Shown here one piece after another: positions 1 through 5,514 of a stretch of 10,967 nucleotides of DNA. The first letter of the stretch is position 1; every line of letters begins with the position of its first letter. The notes under the pieces are model-generated. The model was not told the origin of the DNA, did not search any database, and saw only the letters and a list, made by a program, of their open reading frames with translations. Source of the DNA: Bacteroides sp. CAG:530 (GTDB lineage: Bacteria; Bacteroidota; Bacteroidia; Bacteroidales; Bacteroidaceae); the NCBI GenBank assembly GCA_000434735.1, contig FR881191.1, positions 1 through 10,967 on the forward strand, in the 5' to 3' direction. A program made the translations under genes and the position numbers.

Positions 1-81
1 ATTTATTCTTATTTCGAACTCACGTTAATTAGTAATACATCAAAATCAGATGGTATATAGTATATCTCGGTAAAATAATTA
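1..81. other. AT-rich left edge, no gene seen
   Basis: This stretch lies downstream of the small membrane protein gene and runs off the window. It is AT-rich with stops in all frames. I see no convincing terminator hairpin or other element. Confidence 0.4.
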
Positions 82-231
82 TTATCTTTTTGTTTTGCCA
101 CCGCCAATCCGTTGTTTCTTCCTTTTCTCATACAGCCAGTTGTTACACCATATATAGAGAAAAACCAGCAAACCTAAGACGACGCTCAGCATTAGAGCAA
201 ATTTCCAAATTGATATCATAGAATGTGTCAT
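82..231 (-). CDS. Small single-TM basic-tailed membrane protein (hypothetical)
   Basis: This would encode 49 residues starting MTHSMISIWKF. One hydrophobic segment (about residues 10-28) is followed by a strongly basic C-terminal tail (EKRKKQR, GGGKTKR). That suggests a one-pass inner-membrane peptide with the tail in the cytoplasm. The frame stays open upstream to 375, but that stretch crosses a repeat cluster and has no protein-like character. I chose the ATG at 231 because an ATCTTTGCAC promoter-like element lies about 20 bp upstream (251-258) and AAAAG precedes the ATG. A start at the Met at 219 is also possible. I recognise no family. It lies directly downstream of a membrane AraC-type regulator on the same strand and may be its target, which is inference from position and the repeats between them. 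It could still be a chance ORF. Confidence 0.5.
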   Translation of the reverse strand: MTHSMISIWKFALMLSVVLGLLVFLYIWCNNWLYEKRKKQRIGGGKTKR

Positions 232-250
232 TACTTTTAAAATTCTGGTG

Positions 251-258
251 CAAAGATG
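251..258 (-). promoter_or_regulatory. Probable -7 element of the small membrane protein gene
   Basis: On the minus strand this reads CATCTTTG followed by CACC. It resembles the Bacteroidetes -7 consensus TAnnTTTG and would put the start of transcription about 12 bp before the ATG at 231. No TTTG lies at the usual -33 distance: the nearest TTTG and TTG are only 12 and 16 bp upstream. A weak -33 would fit a promoter that needs an activator. Confidence 0.4.
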
Positions 259-279
259 AAAAAAAGGAGCCAAACAATA

Positions 280-347
280 TGTTAGACTCCCATGGCAGGT
301 GTTAGATTCCCGTGATTTGGGTGTTAGATTTGTGACGAATCTAACAC
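280..347 (-). repeat. Cluster of TGTTAGAYTC repeats, likely operator for the small gene
   Basis: Three direct copies of TGTTAGAYT begin at 280, 300 and 322 on the plus strand. The first two extend to TGTTAGAYTCC. An inverted copy (AATCTAACAC, 338-347) makes a perfect 10-bp inverted repeat with 321-330 around a 7-nt spacer. The 20- and 22-bp steps are about two helical turns. Relative to the predicted transcription start near 244 the copies fall roughly at -36, -56 and -78. AraC-family activators commonly bind direct repeats about 21 bp apart next to the -35/-33 region, so I read this as an operator, probably for the adjacent regulator. The inverted pair has no T-run after it on the minus strand, so it does not look like a simple terminator. 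Confidence 0.55.
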
Positions 348-371
348 TTTCCGACGTTTTACTACGTAAAA

Positions 372-1502
372 TCAAGACTTTCGTGCATGATTATCTCTCC
401 ACTCGTTTGTGGTAAAGCCCGTAGCTTCTTTAAACTTGACCTGAAGAAGACTACGCGAAAAGCCACAAGACTCGGCTACGGTTTCTGTTGAATACTCCGG
501 ATGTTCTATAATGAGACGCTTAGCCTCCTCCAAACGAAGGTCGGAAAGCCAAATACGGAAAGTCTTACCCTCTACCTCGCGCAGGTACTGCACAAGCTGG
601 CGCTTAGGGATGTTCAGCCTGGTAGCCAGCAATGTACTATTAATTTCAGACGAGGCATAACCCTGATTCTTTATCCAACCTTCAATAAGAGCTTTGGTCA
701 TCTCTTTCCGCTCTTCGCTCATAACGACTTTAACAGCTACCGTACCAGCTTCTACACCATCAGCATTCACTTCGTCTTCGGTCTCTGCTACTATGATATT
801 ACTCATTTGCCGGATATTGTATCCCAGAGCCAAGAAGCAAACAATATAGAACACAAGCGCGATAAAGAAAAACGGTCCTATAATTACAAGCAAAGGAGTG
901 TAGAATATACTGAAAGCTATACAAAGAGCCGATATCCAAAGAAGCTTAGTACATGTGCGCATATACATATTAAATAATACAGGCTCTTGCCCCGATTCCT
1001 CATCCACCATTTTACGTATACGGCGAATTTCCTTCATAGGATATATTATAAATAATACAATAGAAAAGAAATACAGCAACCCCATTATATATAAAGCACC
1101 CTTCATGTGCATGCTACCATAATACAAATAGCCTCCAACAAAAGTGCAGGATATAAGCACCGTACCAGTAATAGACATAATCCGGAATTTTCGATAATAG
1201 TTATTGCCACAACCGATACGCAGAATAGAATAAGATAATATATACGCTATCGGTGAGTAGAACAGAATATTTATAACTGCGCCAACATCGTCGCCTTGAG
1301 CTCGAAAACCGAAGACCATCTGCATTATATAATGTACGGCAAACAATAACATAGCAAAAGCCAAAAGCCAACGAACAATCTCATATGATTTTGTAGTGTC
1401 GGTCTTCTGAAGAGATGACAATACAAGAGCGAAGAACAAAGTCAGCGATACTCCCATCAAGCTGGCCTGAATAATTAATAGAACATTTGACATTTCTTGC
1501 AT
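372..1502 (-). CDS. Membrane-embedded AraC-family transcriptional regulator
   Basis: The N-terminal two thirds hold about seven hydrophobic segments, spread over the first 230 residues. After a short acidic linker comes a C-terminal AraC/HTH_18 DNA-binding domain of about 100 residues with both helix-turn-helix units: one around STLLATRLNIPKRQLVQYLR and one around TVAESCGFSRSLLQVKFKEA, followed by the typical GFTTNEWR end. It is thus a one-component regulator fixed in the inner membrane, probably sensing a membrane or periplasmic signal; the signal is unknown. The frame is open to an ATG at 1556, but that start would translate through a perfect 11-bp hairpin (1522-1553). The ATGs at 1502 and 1493 (MSNVLLIIQ) are more likely, giving about 373-376 residues. 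No clear Shine-Dalgarno decides between them. The likely target is the small gene downstream, across the TGTTAGATTC repeats. Family call is firm; start and target are inferred. Confidence 0.88.
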   Translation of the reverse strand: MQEMSNVLLIIQASLMGVSLTLFFALVLSSLQKTDTTKSYEIVRWLLAFAMLLFAVHYIMQMVFGFRAQGDDVGAVINILFYSPIAYILSYSILRIGCGNNYYRKFRIMSITGTVLISCTFVGGYLYYGSMHMKGALYIMGLLYFFSIVLFIIYPMKEIRRIRKMVDEESGQEPVLFNMYMRTCTKLLWISALCIAFSIFYTPLLVIIGPFFFIALVFYIVCFLALGYNIRQMSNIIVAETEDEVNADGVEAGTVAVKVVMSEERKEMTKALIEGWIKNQGYASSEINSTLLATRLNIPKRQLVQYLREVEGKTFRIWLSDLRLEEAKRLIIEHPEYSTETVAESCGFSRSLLQVKFKEATGFTTNEWRDNHARKS

Positions 1503-1521
1503 CTTACTGATAATTAAAACA

Positions 1522-1553
1522 CACCGCATAAAATCAATCGACTTTATGCGGTG
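1522..1553 (-). terminator. Perfect 11-bp hairpin with T-rich tail (mscL terminator or leader attenuator)
   Basis: CACCGCATAAA (1522-1532) and TTTATGCGGTG (1543-1553) pair perfectly around a 10-nt loop. On the minus strand the stem is followed by TGTTTTAATTA, as in an intrinsic terminator. It lies downstream of mscL and just upstream of the preferred starts of the AraC-type regulator. It may end the mscL transcript, or attenuate the regulator's leader if that mRNA starts farther upstream. Confidence 0.5.
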
Positions 1554-1573
1554 CACGGTTTATCTTTTCACAT

Positions 1574-1604
1574 CATATCTTATCCTTAACTGGAGTAAGA
1601 TATG
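1574..1604. repeat. Inverted repeat between mscL and the regulator
   Basis: CATATCTTA (1574-1582) and TAAGATATG (1596-1604) form a perfect 9-bp inverted repeat. A further TCC/GGA pairing next to a single bulged G leaves a 6-nt loop. No T-run follows on either strand, so it looks more like an operator or RNA stem than a terminator. It could be a binding site in the regulator's promoter. No protein can be named. Confidence 0.35.
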
Positions 1605-1618
1605 CCTGCGAGTCTGCA

Positions 1619-2047
1619 TCATTTCTTTTCTTTCAGCAAATCGCGGATTTCAGTGAGCAACTGAACATCTGCGGGAGGTGCCGGAGGTGTAGCAGGAGCA
1701 GCTGGGGCTTCTTTTTTGCGATTCAATGCGTTAATACCCTTAATCAACAAAAATACAGCGAAAGCTATAATCAGAAAGTCGAACACTACCTGGATAAAGT
1801 TTCCGTAGTTAAGGCTTACCTCTGGAGTAATCACCTTATCACCCTCAAGAACCGCATCTTTCATTACAATCTTTAAGTCGGTGAAGTTTACACCGCCTAC
1901 CAGCAAACCTACTGCCGGCATAATCAAATCGCCGACTACCGATGATACGATTTTTCCGAACGCACCACCAACGATGATACCCACAGCCATATCTACCACG
2001 TTACCGCGCATGGCAAATGTCTTGAATTCTTGTAGCATTTTCTTCAT
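1619..2047 (-). CDS. mscL: Large-conductance mechanosensitive channel MscL
   Basis: The product forms a homo-oligomeric inner-membrane pore that opens under membrane tension and releases solutes during hypo-osmotic shock. The 142 residues show the family layout: an N-terminal amphipathic helix (EFKTFAMRGNVVDMAVG), TM1 with the glycine/alanine-rich pore constriction (GIIVGGAFGKIVSSVVGDLI, about residues 23-42), a periplasmic loop, TM2 (about 83-105, FIQVVFDFLIIAFAVFLLIKG), an Ala/Pro-rich linker (about 113-126) and the C-terminal helix LLTEIRDLLKEKK. Length and motifs match E. coli MscL closely. The start at 2047 (MKKMLQEFK) is preferred; the Met three codons later is possible. It follows the 5'-nucleotidase gene by 51 bp on the same strand. 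I see no clear TTTG-type promoter in the gap, so co-transcription is plausible. Confidence 0.97.
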   Translation of the reverse strand: MKKMLQEFKTFAMRGNVVDMAVGIIVGGAFGKIVSSVVGDLIMPAVGLLVGGVNFTDLKIVMKDAVLEGDKVITPEVSLNYGNFIQVVFDFLIIAFAVFLLIKGINALNRKKEAPAAPATPPAPPADVQLLTEIRDLLKEKK

Positions 2048-2098
2048 GTCTAAATACTGTTTAGTTTGTAATTAATTTGCTATTGTTGTAAAAAAGAA

Positions 2099-3829
2099 TC
2101 ATTTCCTCTTAAATACTGTCTCATAGTCGCGTTTAGCTGCCGGCACTGTCCATTCTTCGGGAATAAACTTCCACTGGTTAAGCGGTTTCGGGTCGAGTTG
2201 CTTCTTCTCTTCTATGCGCTTCATCAGATAGTAGCGAAGATCTTTCTCTGTCGATGTGACGATGCGGCTCTTCAGCTCCTTTTTCGGTATGCCGGCACCC
2301 TTAGTCAGCAAGTCGCCTCCACCATTGCCACGGTATGAGTTGATAGCTACTTTATATATCTTATCCATCTGGAACGGAGTGCCGTCGGCCATGCTCTTTA
2401 TATCTACGCGACTGCCTTCTGGCTTGGTAACGTCTACCGTATAGATAATACCTGCCGCAGAATCAAAGTTGAACGTGGGGTTCTTGAAACGGCCAAAGCC
2501 CGACATTGAATCATCCAACAGCAGCAGATGGTCTGAAGCCGACTTCATCTGGTTAGTCCACAGTGCGTAAGACATCTCTAAGAAACCCTTTATCTCCTTA
2601 CCGCTCAACTTCATGGTGTACAGCATGTTCTCGTACCTATACAAGTTGAACATATCGCTCACGTATATATCGCCCTCCTTAATTTCGGCTGTAGGCGAAA
2701 GCGGAGCACAGAACGAAATTTCGGCTCCTGTAAGATCCATTTGCAACTGATGCAGCAAGTCGATAAACGCCGACGGACCAAAGAACGCGTCCTTCGATGA
2801 TATGGTGCTCGACATACGTCCTATCTTACGCGACACGAAATCGAGAGTAGCCTTATACTGAGGGTCGAACGTCTTCATGAAAGTCTGGTCTACGGGGTAA
2901 GCGTCGAGTTCGGTTATTTGTCCCGAAACCTCTTTCTTCACCAACTTACCGTTCTTCTTTACCACCTTTATCATTACATCCGATACACAACGCGCCGCAT
3001 TAGAAGGGCCGGTAATCAATACCGAGTCGCCAGCCGCGTTCACCACCTTACGGCAATGACGCTGATGATCGTGCCCCATAAACACCACGTCGAATCCCGG
3101 CACATTACGAGCCACTATCTCAGATCCGTTTTCTATAGCGTCGCCCAGCTGGTTGCCCTCCGGTCCGGCGTGAAACAAACCTATAATAATATCAGGGTTC
3201 TCTTTCTCCTTTATAATCTTCACCCAATAGCGAGCAGTGGTCTCCATATCGTCAAAACGGAGTCCGCTCCACAACTGCTCGGGCAACCAAGACGGAATGG
3301 CGGGCGTAATCATTCCCAGCACAGCCACCTTCACCCCTTCACGCTCCAGCACCTTATAAGGAGGTAGATACGGTTTATTGGTTCTTGTATCTATGATATT
3401 TGCACCCAGCACGGGGAACTTGCACTGACTCACCCAGCGGTCGTAAACGGCATGTCCCGGCTCCACGTCGTGATTACCCATGTTACCCAAGTCGTAACGC
3501 AAGTAGTTCAGCATCGAGGCGCATACATGCTCAGTCTTGGTATCTATATAATTATAGTAATACGCTATGGGCTGGCCTTGCAGTATATCTCCGTTATCTA
3601 CCAGCATAAACGCATCTTTATACTGTGAACGTCGCTCGTTGACTAAAGAACTGAGTCGAGCCAAGCTTCCATTCTGCTGTTTACGGGTTATGAAGTTATA
3701 CGGGAAATAGCTTCCGTGCACATCGCTGGTCTCTATTATGTTAAGCACCACTTCTTTTTTCGCTGCACTATGCGCTCCAAGCGACCATACACTTCCTACT
3801 AATGCCAACATTAACAATAATCTCTTCAT
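2099..3829 (-). CDS. Secreted metallophosphatase / 5'-nucleotidase (UshA/CpdB-like)
   Basis: This is a two-domain nucleotide-hydrolysing enzyme of 576 residues, normal for the family, likely active in the periplasm in nucleotide scavenging and phosphate release. A signal peptide (MKRLLLMLALVGSVWSLGAHSA) is followed by the calcineurin-like metallophosphatase domain. Its dinuclear metal-site motifs are visible: D36-x-H38 (TSDVHG), GD at 80-81, GNHD at 118-121, H220 (LFHAGPEG) and GHDH at 252-255. The C-terminal 5'-nucleotidase domain (about 320-540) includes NSYRGNGGGDLL at 497-508, typical of the substrate-binding side. The exact substrate (nucleoside monophosphates, 2',3'-cyclic nucleotides or a broader set) cannot be read from sequence, so I give no gene symbol. 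It is divergent from the cbpA-like gene and upstream of mscL. A good Bacteroidetes promoter (3945-3974) gives a leader of about 110 nt. Confidence 0.93.
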   Translation of the reverse strand: MKRLLLMLALVGSVWSLGAHSAAKKEVVLNIIETSDVHGSYFPYNFITRKQQNGSLARLSSLVNERRSQYKDAFMLVDNGDILQGQPIAYYYNYIDTKTEHVCASMLNYLRYDLGNMGNHDVEPGHAVYDRWVSQCKFPVLGANIIDTRTNKPYLPPYKVLEREGVKVAVLGMITPAIPSWLPEQLWSGLRFDDMETTARYWVKIIKEKENPDIIIGLFHAGPEGNQLGDAIENGSEIVARNVPGFDVVFMGHDHQRHCRKVVNAAGDSVLITGPSNAARCVSDVMIKVVKKNGKLVKKEVSGQITELDAYPVDQTFMKTFDPQYKATLDFVSRKIGRMSSTISSKDAFFGPSAFIDLLHQLQMDLTGAEISFCAPLSPTAEIKEGDIYVSDMFNLYRYENMLYTMKLSGKEIKGFLEMSYALWTNQMKSASDHLLLLDDSMSGFGRFKNPTFNFDSAAGIIYTVDVTKPEGSRVDIKSMADGTPFQMDKIYKVAINSYRGNGGGDLLTKGAGIPKKELKSRIVTSTEKDLRYYLMKRIEEKKQLDPKPLNQWKFIPEEWTVPAAKRDYETVFKRK

Positions 3830-3872
3830 CTTTACCGGTTATAAATCTTTTTATTCGTAAAAAACCACGTCA

Positions 3873-3891
3873 CAGCGACATTTTGTCACTG
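3873..3891. promoter_or_regulatory. Imperfect palindrome in the 5'-nucleotidase leader
   Basis: CAGCGACA and TGTCACTG flank a TTT centre and pair at seven of eight positions. This 19-bp element lies about 45-62 bp upstream of the nucleotidase ATG, inside the predicted leader. Size and symmetry resemble a dimeric-repressor operator, but no specific regulator can be assigned. Confidence 0.3.
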
Positions 3892-3911
3892 CCGTATGAC
3901 ACAACAACACT

Positions 3912-3956
3912 CTTTTATCTGTAATCGGTTTAGATTACAAAGCCCAAAGATAAAAG
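3912..3956. promoter_or_regulatory. Nested inverted repeats over the 5'-nucleotidase promoter
   Basis: An outer pair CTTTTATCT (3912-3920) / AGATAAAAG (3948-3956) encloses an inner pair TGTAATC (3920-3926) / GATTACA (3933-3939) with a 6-nt centre. The right outer arm overlaps the predicted -7 box and the inner palindrome covers the predicted transcription start. A bound protein could therefore block transcription. The role is inferred from position alone. Confidence 0.4.
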
Positions 3957-3974
3957 TTTTTAATGGCTTTCAAA
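3945..3974 (-). promoter_or_regulatory. Predicted promoter of the 5'-nucleotidase(-mscL) unit
   Basis: On the minus strand TTTG (3974-3971) lies 18 bp before TATCTTTG (3952-3945). The second element fits the Bacteroidetes -7 consensus TAnnTTTG exactly and the first fits the -33 TTTG at nearly the usual spacing. Transcription would begin near 3938, about 110 nt upstream of the ATG. Confidence 0.55.
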
Positions 3975-3981
3975 CAGTACA

Positions 3982-4005
3982 CACCTAATAATTTGTCACC
4001 TAATA
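3982..4005 (+). repeat. Tandem CACCTAATA direct repeat upstream of the cbpA-like gene
   Basis: CACCTAATA occurs at 3982-3990 and again at 3997-4005, a 15-bp step. The copies lie about 40-60 bp upstream of the predicted promoter element of the chaperone operon. They could be a tandem binding site, but a 9-bp repeat in AT-rich intergenic DNA may also be chance. Confidence 0.3.
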
Positions 4006-4040
4006 CCAAAAAACAGCCCACATTTAAATAGTGATGGCAT

Positions 4041-4048
4041 ATCATTTG
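4041..4048 (+). promoter_or_regulatory. Probable -7 element of the cbpA-cbpM operon
   Basis: ATCATTTG followed by CACCC resembles the Bacteroidetes -7 box and its usual GCAC surroundings, and lies 31 bp upstream of the ATG at 4080. No TTTG is present at -33. Fit is moderate. Confidence 0.4.
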
Positions 4049-4079
4049 CACCCACACAGAAAATTAAACAACTGACTAT

Positions 4080-5030
4080 ATGGCTTACATAGACTATTAC
4101 AAAATTCTTGGAGTTGACAAAACGGCAACACAAGACGACATCAAGAAAGCATTTCGTAAGCTGGCACGACAATATCATCCCGACTTAAATCCTAATGACG
4201 CTAACGCCAAGGAAAAATTTCAGGCGATAAACGAAGCCAACGAAGTGCTTAGCGACCCCGAAAAGCGTAAGAAATACGATGAGTACGGTGAGAACTGGAA
4301 ACATGCCGATGAATTCGAAGCTCAACGCAAGGCCTACCAGAACCAGCAAGGCGGTGGAGGCGGCGACGGCGAATATTGGTATTCTACAGACGGCACGCAC
4401 TTCAGCGGATTCGGAGGCGAAGGTATGCACGGATTCGGCGGTAACGGAAGCGGATTCTCTGACTTCTTCGAGGAGTTGTTCGGACACCGTGGAGCCGGTG
4501 CGGGACGTGGAGCGCGTGGCGCTTTTAAAGGACAGGATATTCAGGGCGAGTTGCAACTTACGCTGCGTGAGGCTGCCACTACACACAAGCAGACTTTCAG
4601 CGTAAACGGCGAGAATCTGCGTATCACGGTTCCTGCGGGTATAGCCAACGGACAAATCATCAAGCTGAAAGGACACGGTGGCAAGGGCGTAAACGGCGGA
4701 CCGGACGGCGATTTGTACATCACGTTCAATATAGCCGATGACCCCGTATTCCGCCGTAAAGACAACGACTTGTATACCGATGTAAACATCGATCTGTATA
4801 CTGCCGTATTAGGAGGAGAAGTAACCGTAAATACCTTAGACGGACAAGTAAAGCTAAAAGTTCGTCCGGGCACACAGAACGATGCCAAGGTACGCTTGAA
4901 GGGAAAAGGATTCCCTGTATATAAGCAAGACGGCACGTACGGCGATTTAATAGTAACTTATCACGTAACCATACCTACCACACTGACCGACAAGCAGAAA
5001 GACTTGTTCCGCCAGTTGCAGCAGGGATAA
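4080..5030 (+). CDS. cbpA: Class II (type B) J-domain co-chaperone, CbpA-like
   Basis: This 316-residue protein should stimulate the ATPase of DnaK-type Hsp70 and deliver unfolded clients in the cytoplasm; E. coli CbpA also binds curved DNA in the nucleoid. The J domain spans about residues 4-70 with the essential HPD at 33-35. A Gly/Phe-rich linker follows (about 91-150, e.g. GFGGEGMHGFGGNGSGF and the acidic FFEELFG). The C-terminal substrate-binding region (about 152-310) contains QLTLREAATTHKQ and IANGQIIKLKGHG, and ends in a short helical tail. The CxxCxGxG zinc-finger repeats of class I DnaJ are absent, so this is not the housekeeping dnaJ. The start is well placed (MAYIDYYKILGV). The CbpM-like gene begins 20 bp downstream, which strongly supports CbpA over other class II J proteins. 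Confidence 0.94.
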   Translation: MAYIDYYKILGVDKTATQDDIKKAFRKLARQYHPDLNPNDANAKEKFQAINEANEVLSDPEKRKKYDEYGENWKHADEFEAQRKAYQNQQGGGGGDGEYWYSTDGTHFSGFGGEGMHGFGGNGSGFSDFFEELFGHRGAGAGRGARGAFKGQDIQGELQLTLREAATTHKQTFSVNGENLRITVPAGIANGQIIKLKGHGGKGVNGGPDGDLYITFNIADDPVFRRKDNDLYTDVNIDLYTAVLGGEVTVNTLDGQVKLKVRPGTQNDAKVRLKGKGFPVYKQDGTYGDLIVTYHVTIPTTLTDKQKDLFRQLQQG

Positions 5031-5050
5031 ACTCCTAAAACAAGACAACT

Positions 5051-5338
5051 ATGCAGAACGATTTGATTATTATCACCGACTATTGCAGCCAATGCAACAT
5101 AGAACCCGATTTCGTCTTGATGTTAGGCGAAGACGGACTGATAAACATAGAATACATCGACAATACGCGTTGTTTCCCTGCCTCGCAGCTGAACGACTTG
5201 GAACGGTACGCTCATCTCTATTACGATCTCTCTATAAACATAGAGGGCATTGACGCTATCCGTCATCTGCTAAACCGTGTAGAGACGCTGCAAAAAAGAG
5301 TGCGTTTCCTTGAAAACGAACTTCGATTCTACAAATAA
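5051..5338 (+). CDS. cbpM: Chaperone modulator CbpM-like (MerR-like fold)
   Basis: The 95-residue product matches CbpM in layout. An N-terminal MerR-like winged-helix segment (about 5-35: IIITDYCSQCNIEPDFVLML, then GLINIE) is followed by a helical segment (LERYAHLYYDLSINIEGIDA) and a C-terminal coiled coil (about 70-93: LLNRVETLQKRVRFLENELR). From memory, E. coli CbpM has comparable segments in the same order. In E. coli, CbpM binds the J domain of CbpA and inhibits both its co-chaperone and DNA-binding activities. Here the two genes are 20 bp apart on one strand and share one strong terminator, so they are almost certainly one operon. Confidence 0.85.
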   Translation: MQNDLIIITDYCSQCNIEPDFVLMLGEDGLINIEYIDNTRCFPASQLNDLERYAHLYYDLSINIEGIDAIRHLLNRVETLQKRVRFLENELRFYK

Positions 5339-5364
5339 TAAATACTCCACATTTTAGTTATCCC

Positions 5365-5404
5365 AGCCCGGACCTACATGATTGATATGTAGGTCTGGGC
5401 TTTT
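5365..5404 (+). terminator. Strong intrinsic terminator after cbpA-cbpM
   Basis: AGCCCGGACCTACAT (5365-5379) and ATGTAGGTCTGGGCT (5387-5401) form a 15-bp stem with one G·U pair around the 7-nt loop GATTGAT. A T-rich tail (TTTTCTG) follows. It ends the chaperone operon and insulates it from the susC promoter. Confidence 0.9.
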
Positions 5405-5463
5405 CTGTGTTAATATAATATAATTATATACCGCATATTAATACGCCATATTCATTAAATCCG

Positions 5464-5470
5464 TACTTTG
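5464..5470 (+). promoter_or_regulatory. Probable -7 element of the susCD operon
   Basis: TACTTTG followed by CTCG resembles the Bacteroidetes -7 box with one base fewer between TA and TTTG. It lies 44 bp before the susC ATG. The region 5405-5463 is very AT-rich, holds the palindrome TATTAATA, and has no clear -33 TTTG. No extracytoplasmic sigma factor or hybrid two-component regulator gene is nearby. Confidence 0.4.
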
Positions 5471-5514
5471 CTCGTAAAATATGTTAATGCTTCAAACTAA
5501 GAGAGAAACCCAAT

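Noticed and set aside
280..347. CRISPR array
   Set aside because: The units are only 9-11 bp, the spacers about 10 bp, one unit is inverted, and no cas gene is present.
232..375. N-terminal extension of the small membrane protein up to 375
   Set aside because: It would translate the whole TGTTAGATTC repeat cluster and the promoter-like element, and would overlap the end of the regulator gene. The residues lack protein-like character.
501..977. 158-codon plus-strand open frame opposite the AraC regulator
   Set aside because: It overlaps a well-supported regulator in antisense and encodes no recognisable protein.
2051..2119. TAAATACTGT repeated at 2051 and 2110
   Set aside because: One copy lies in the nucleotidase coding end and the other in the mscL leader. 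Two copies of an AT-rich 10-mer are likely chance.
4185..4936. Long minus-strand open frames opposite the cbpA-like gene
   Set aside because: They are antisense to a clear J-domain protein, overlap each other and show no recognisable domain or promoter.
4080..5030. Housekeeping dnaJ
   Set aside because: The four CxxCxGxG zinc-binding repeats are missing and the neighbour is CbpM-like, so this is a class II CbpA-type protein.
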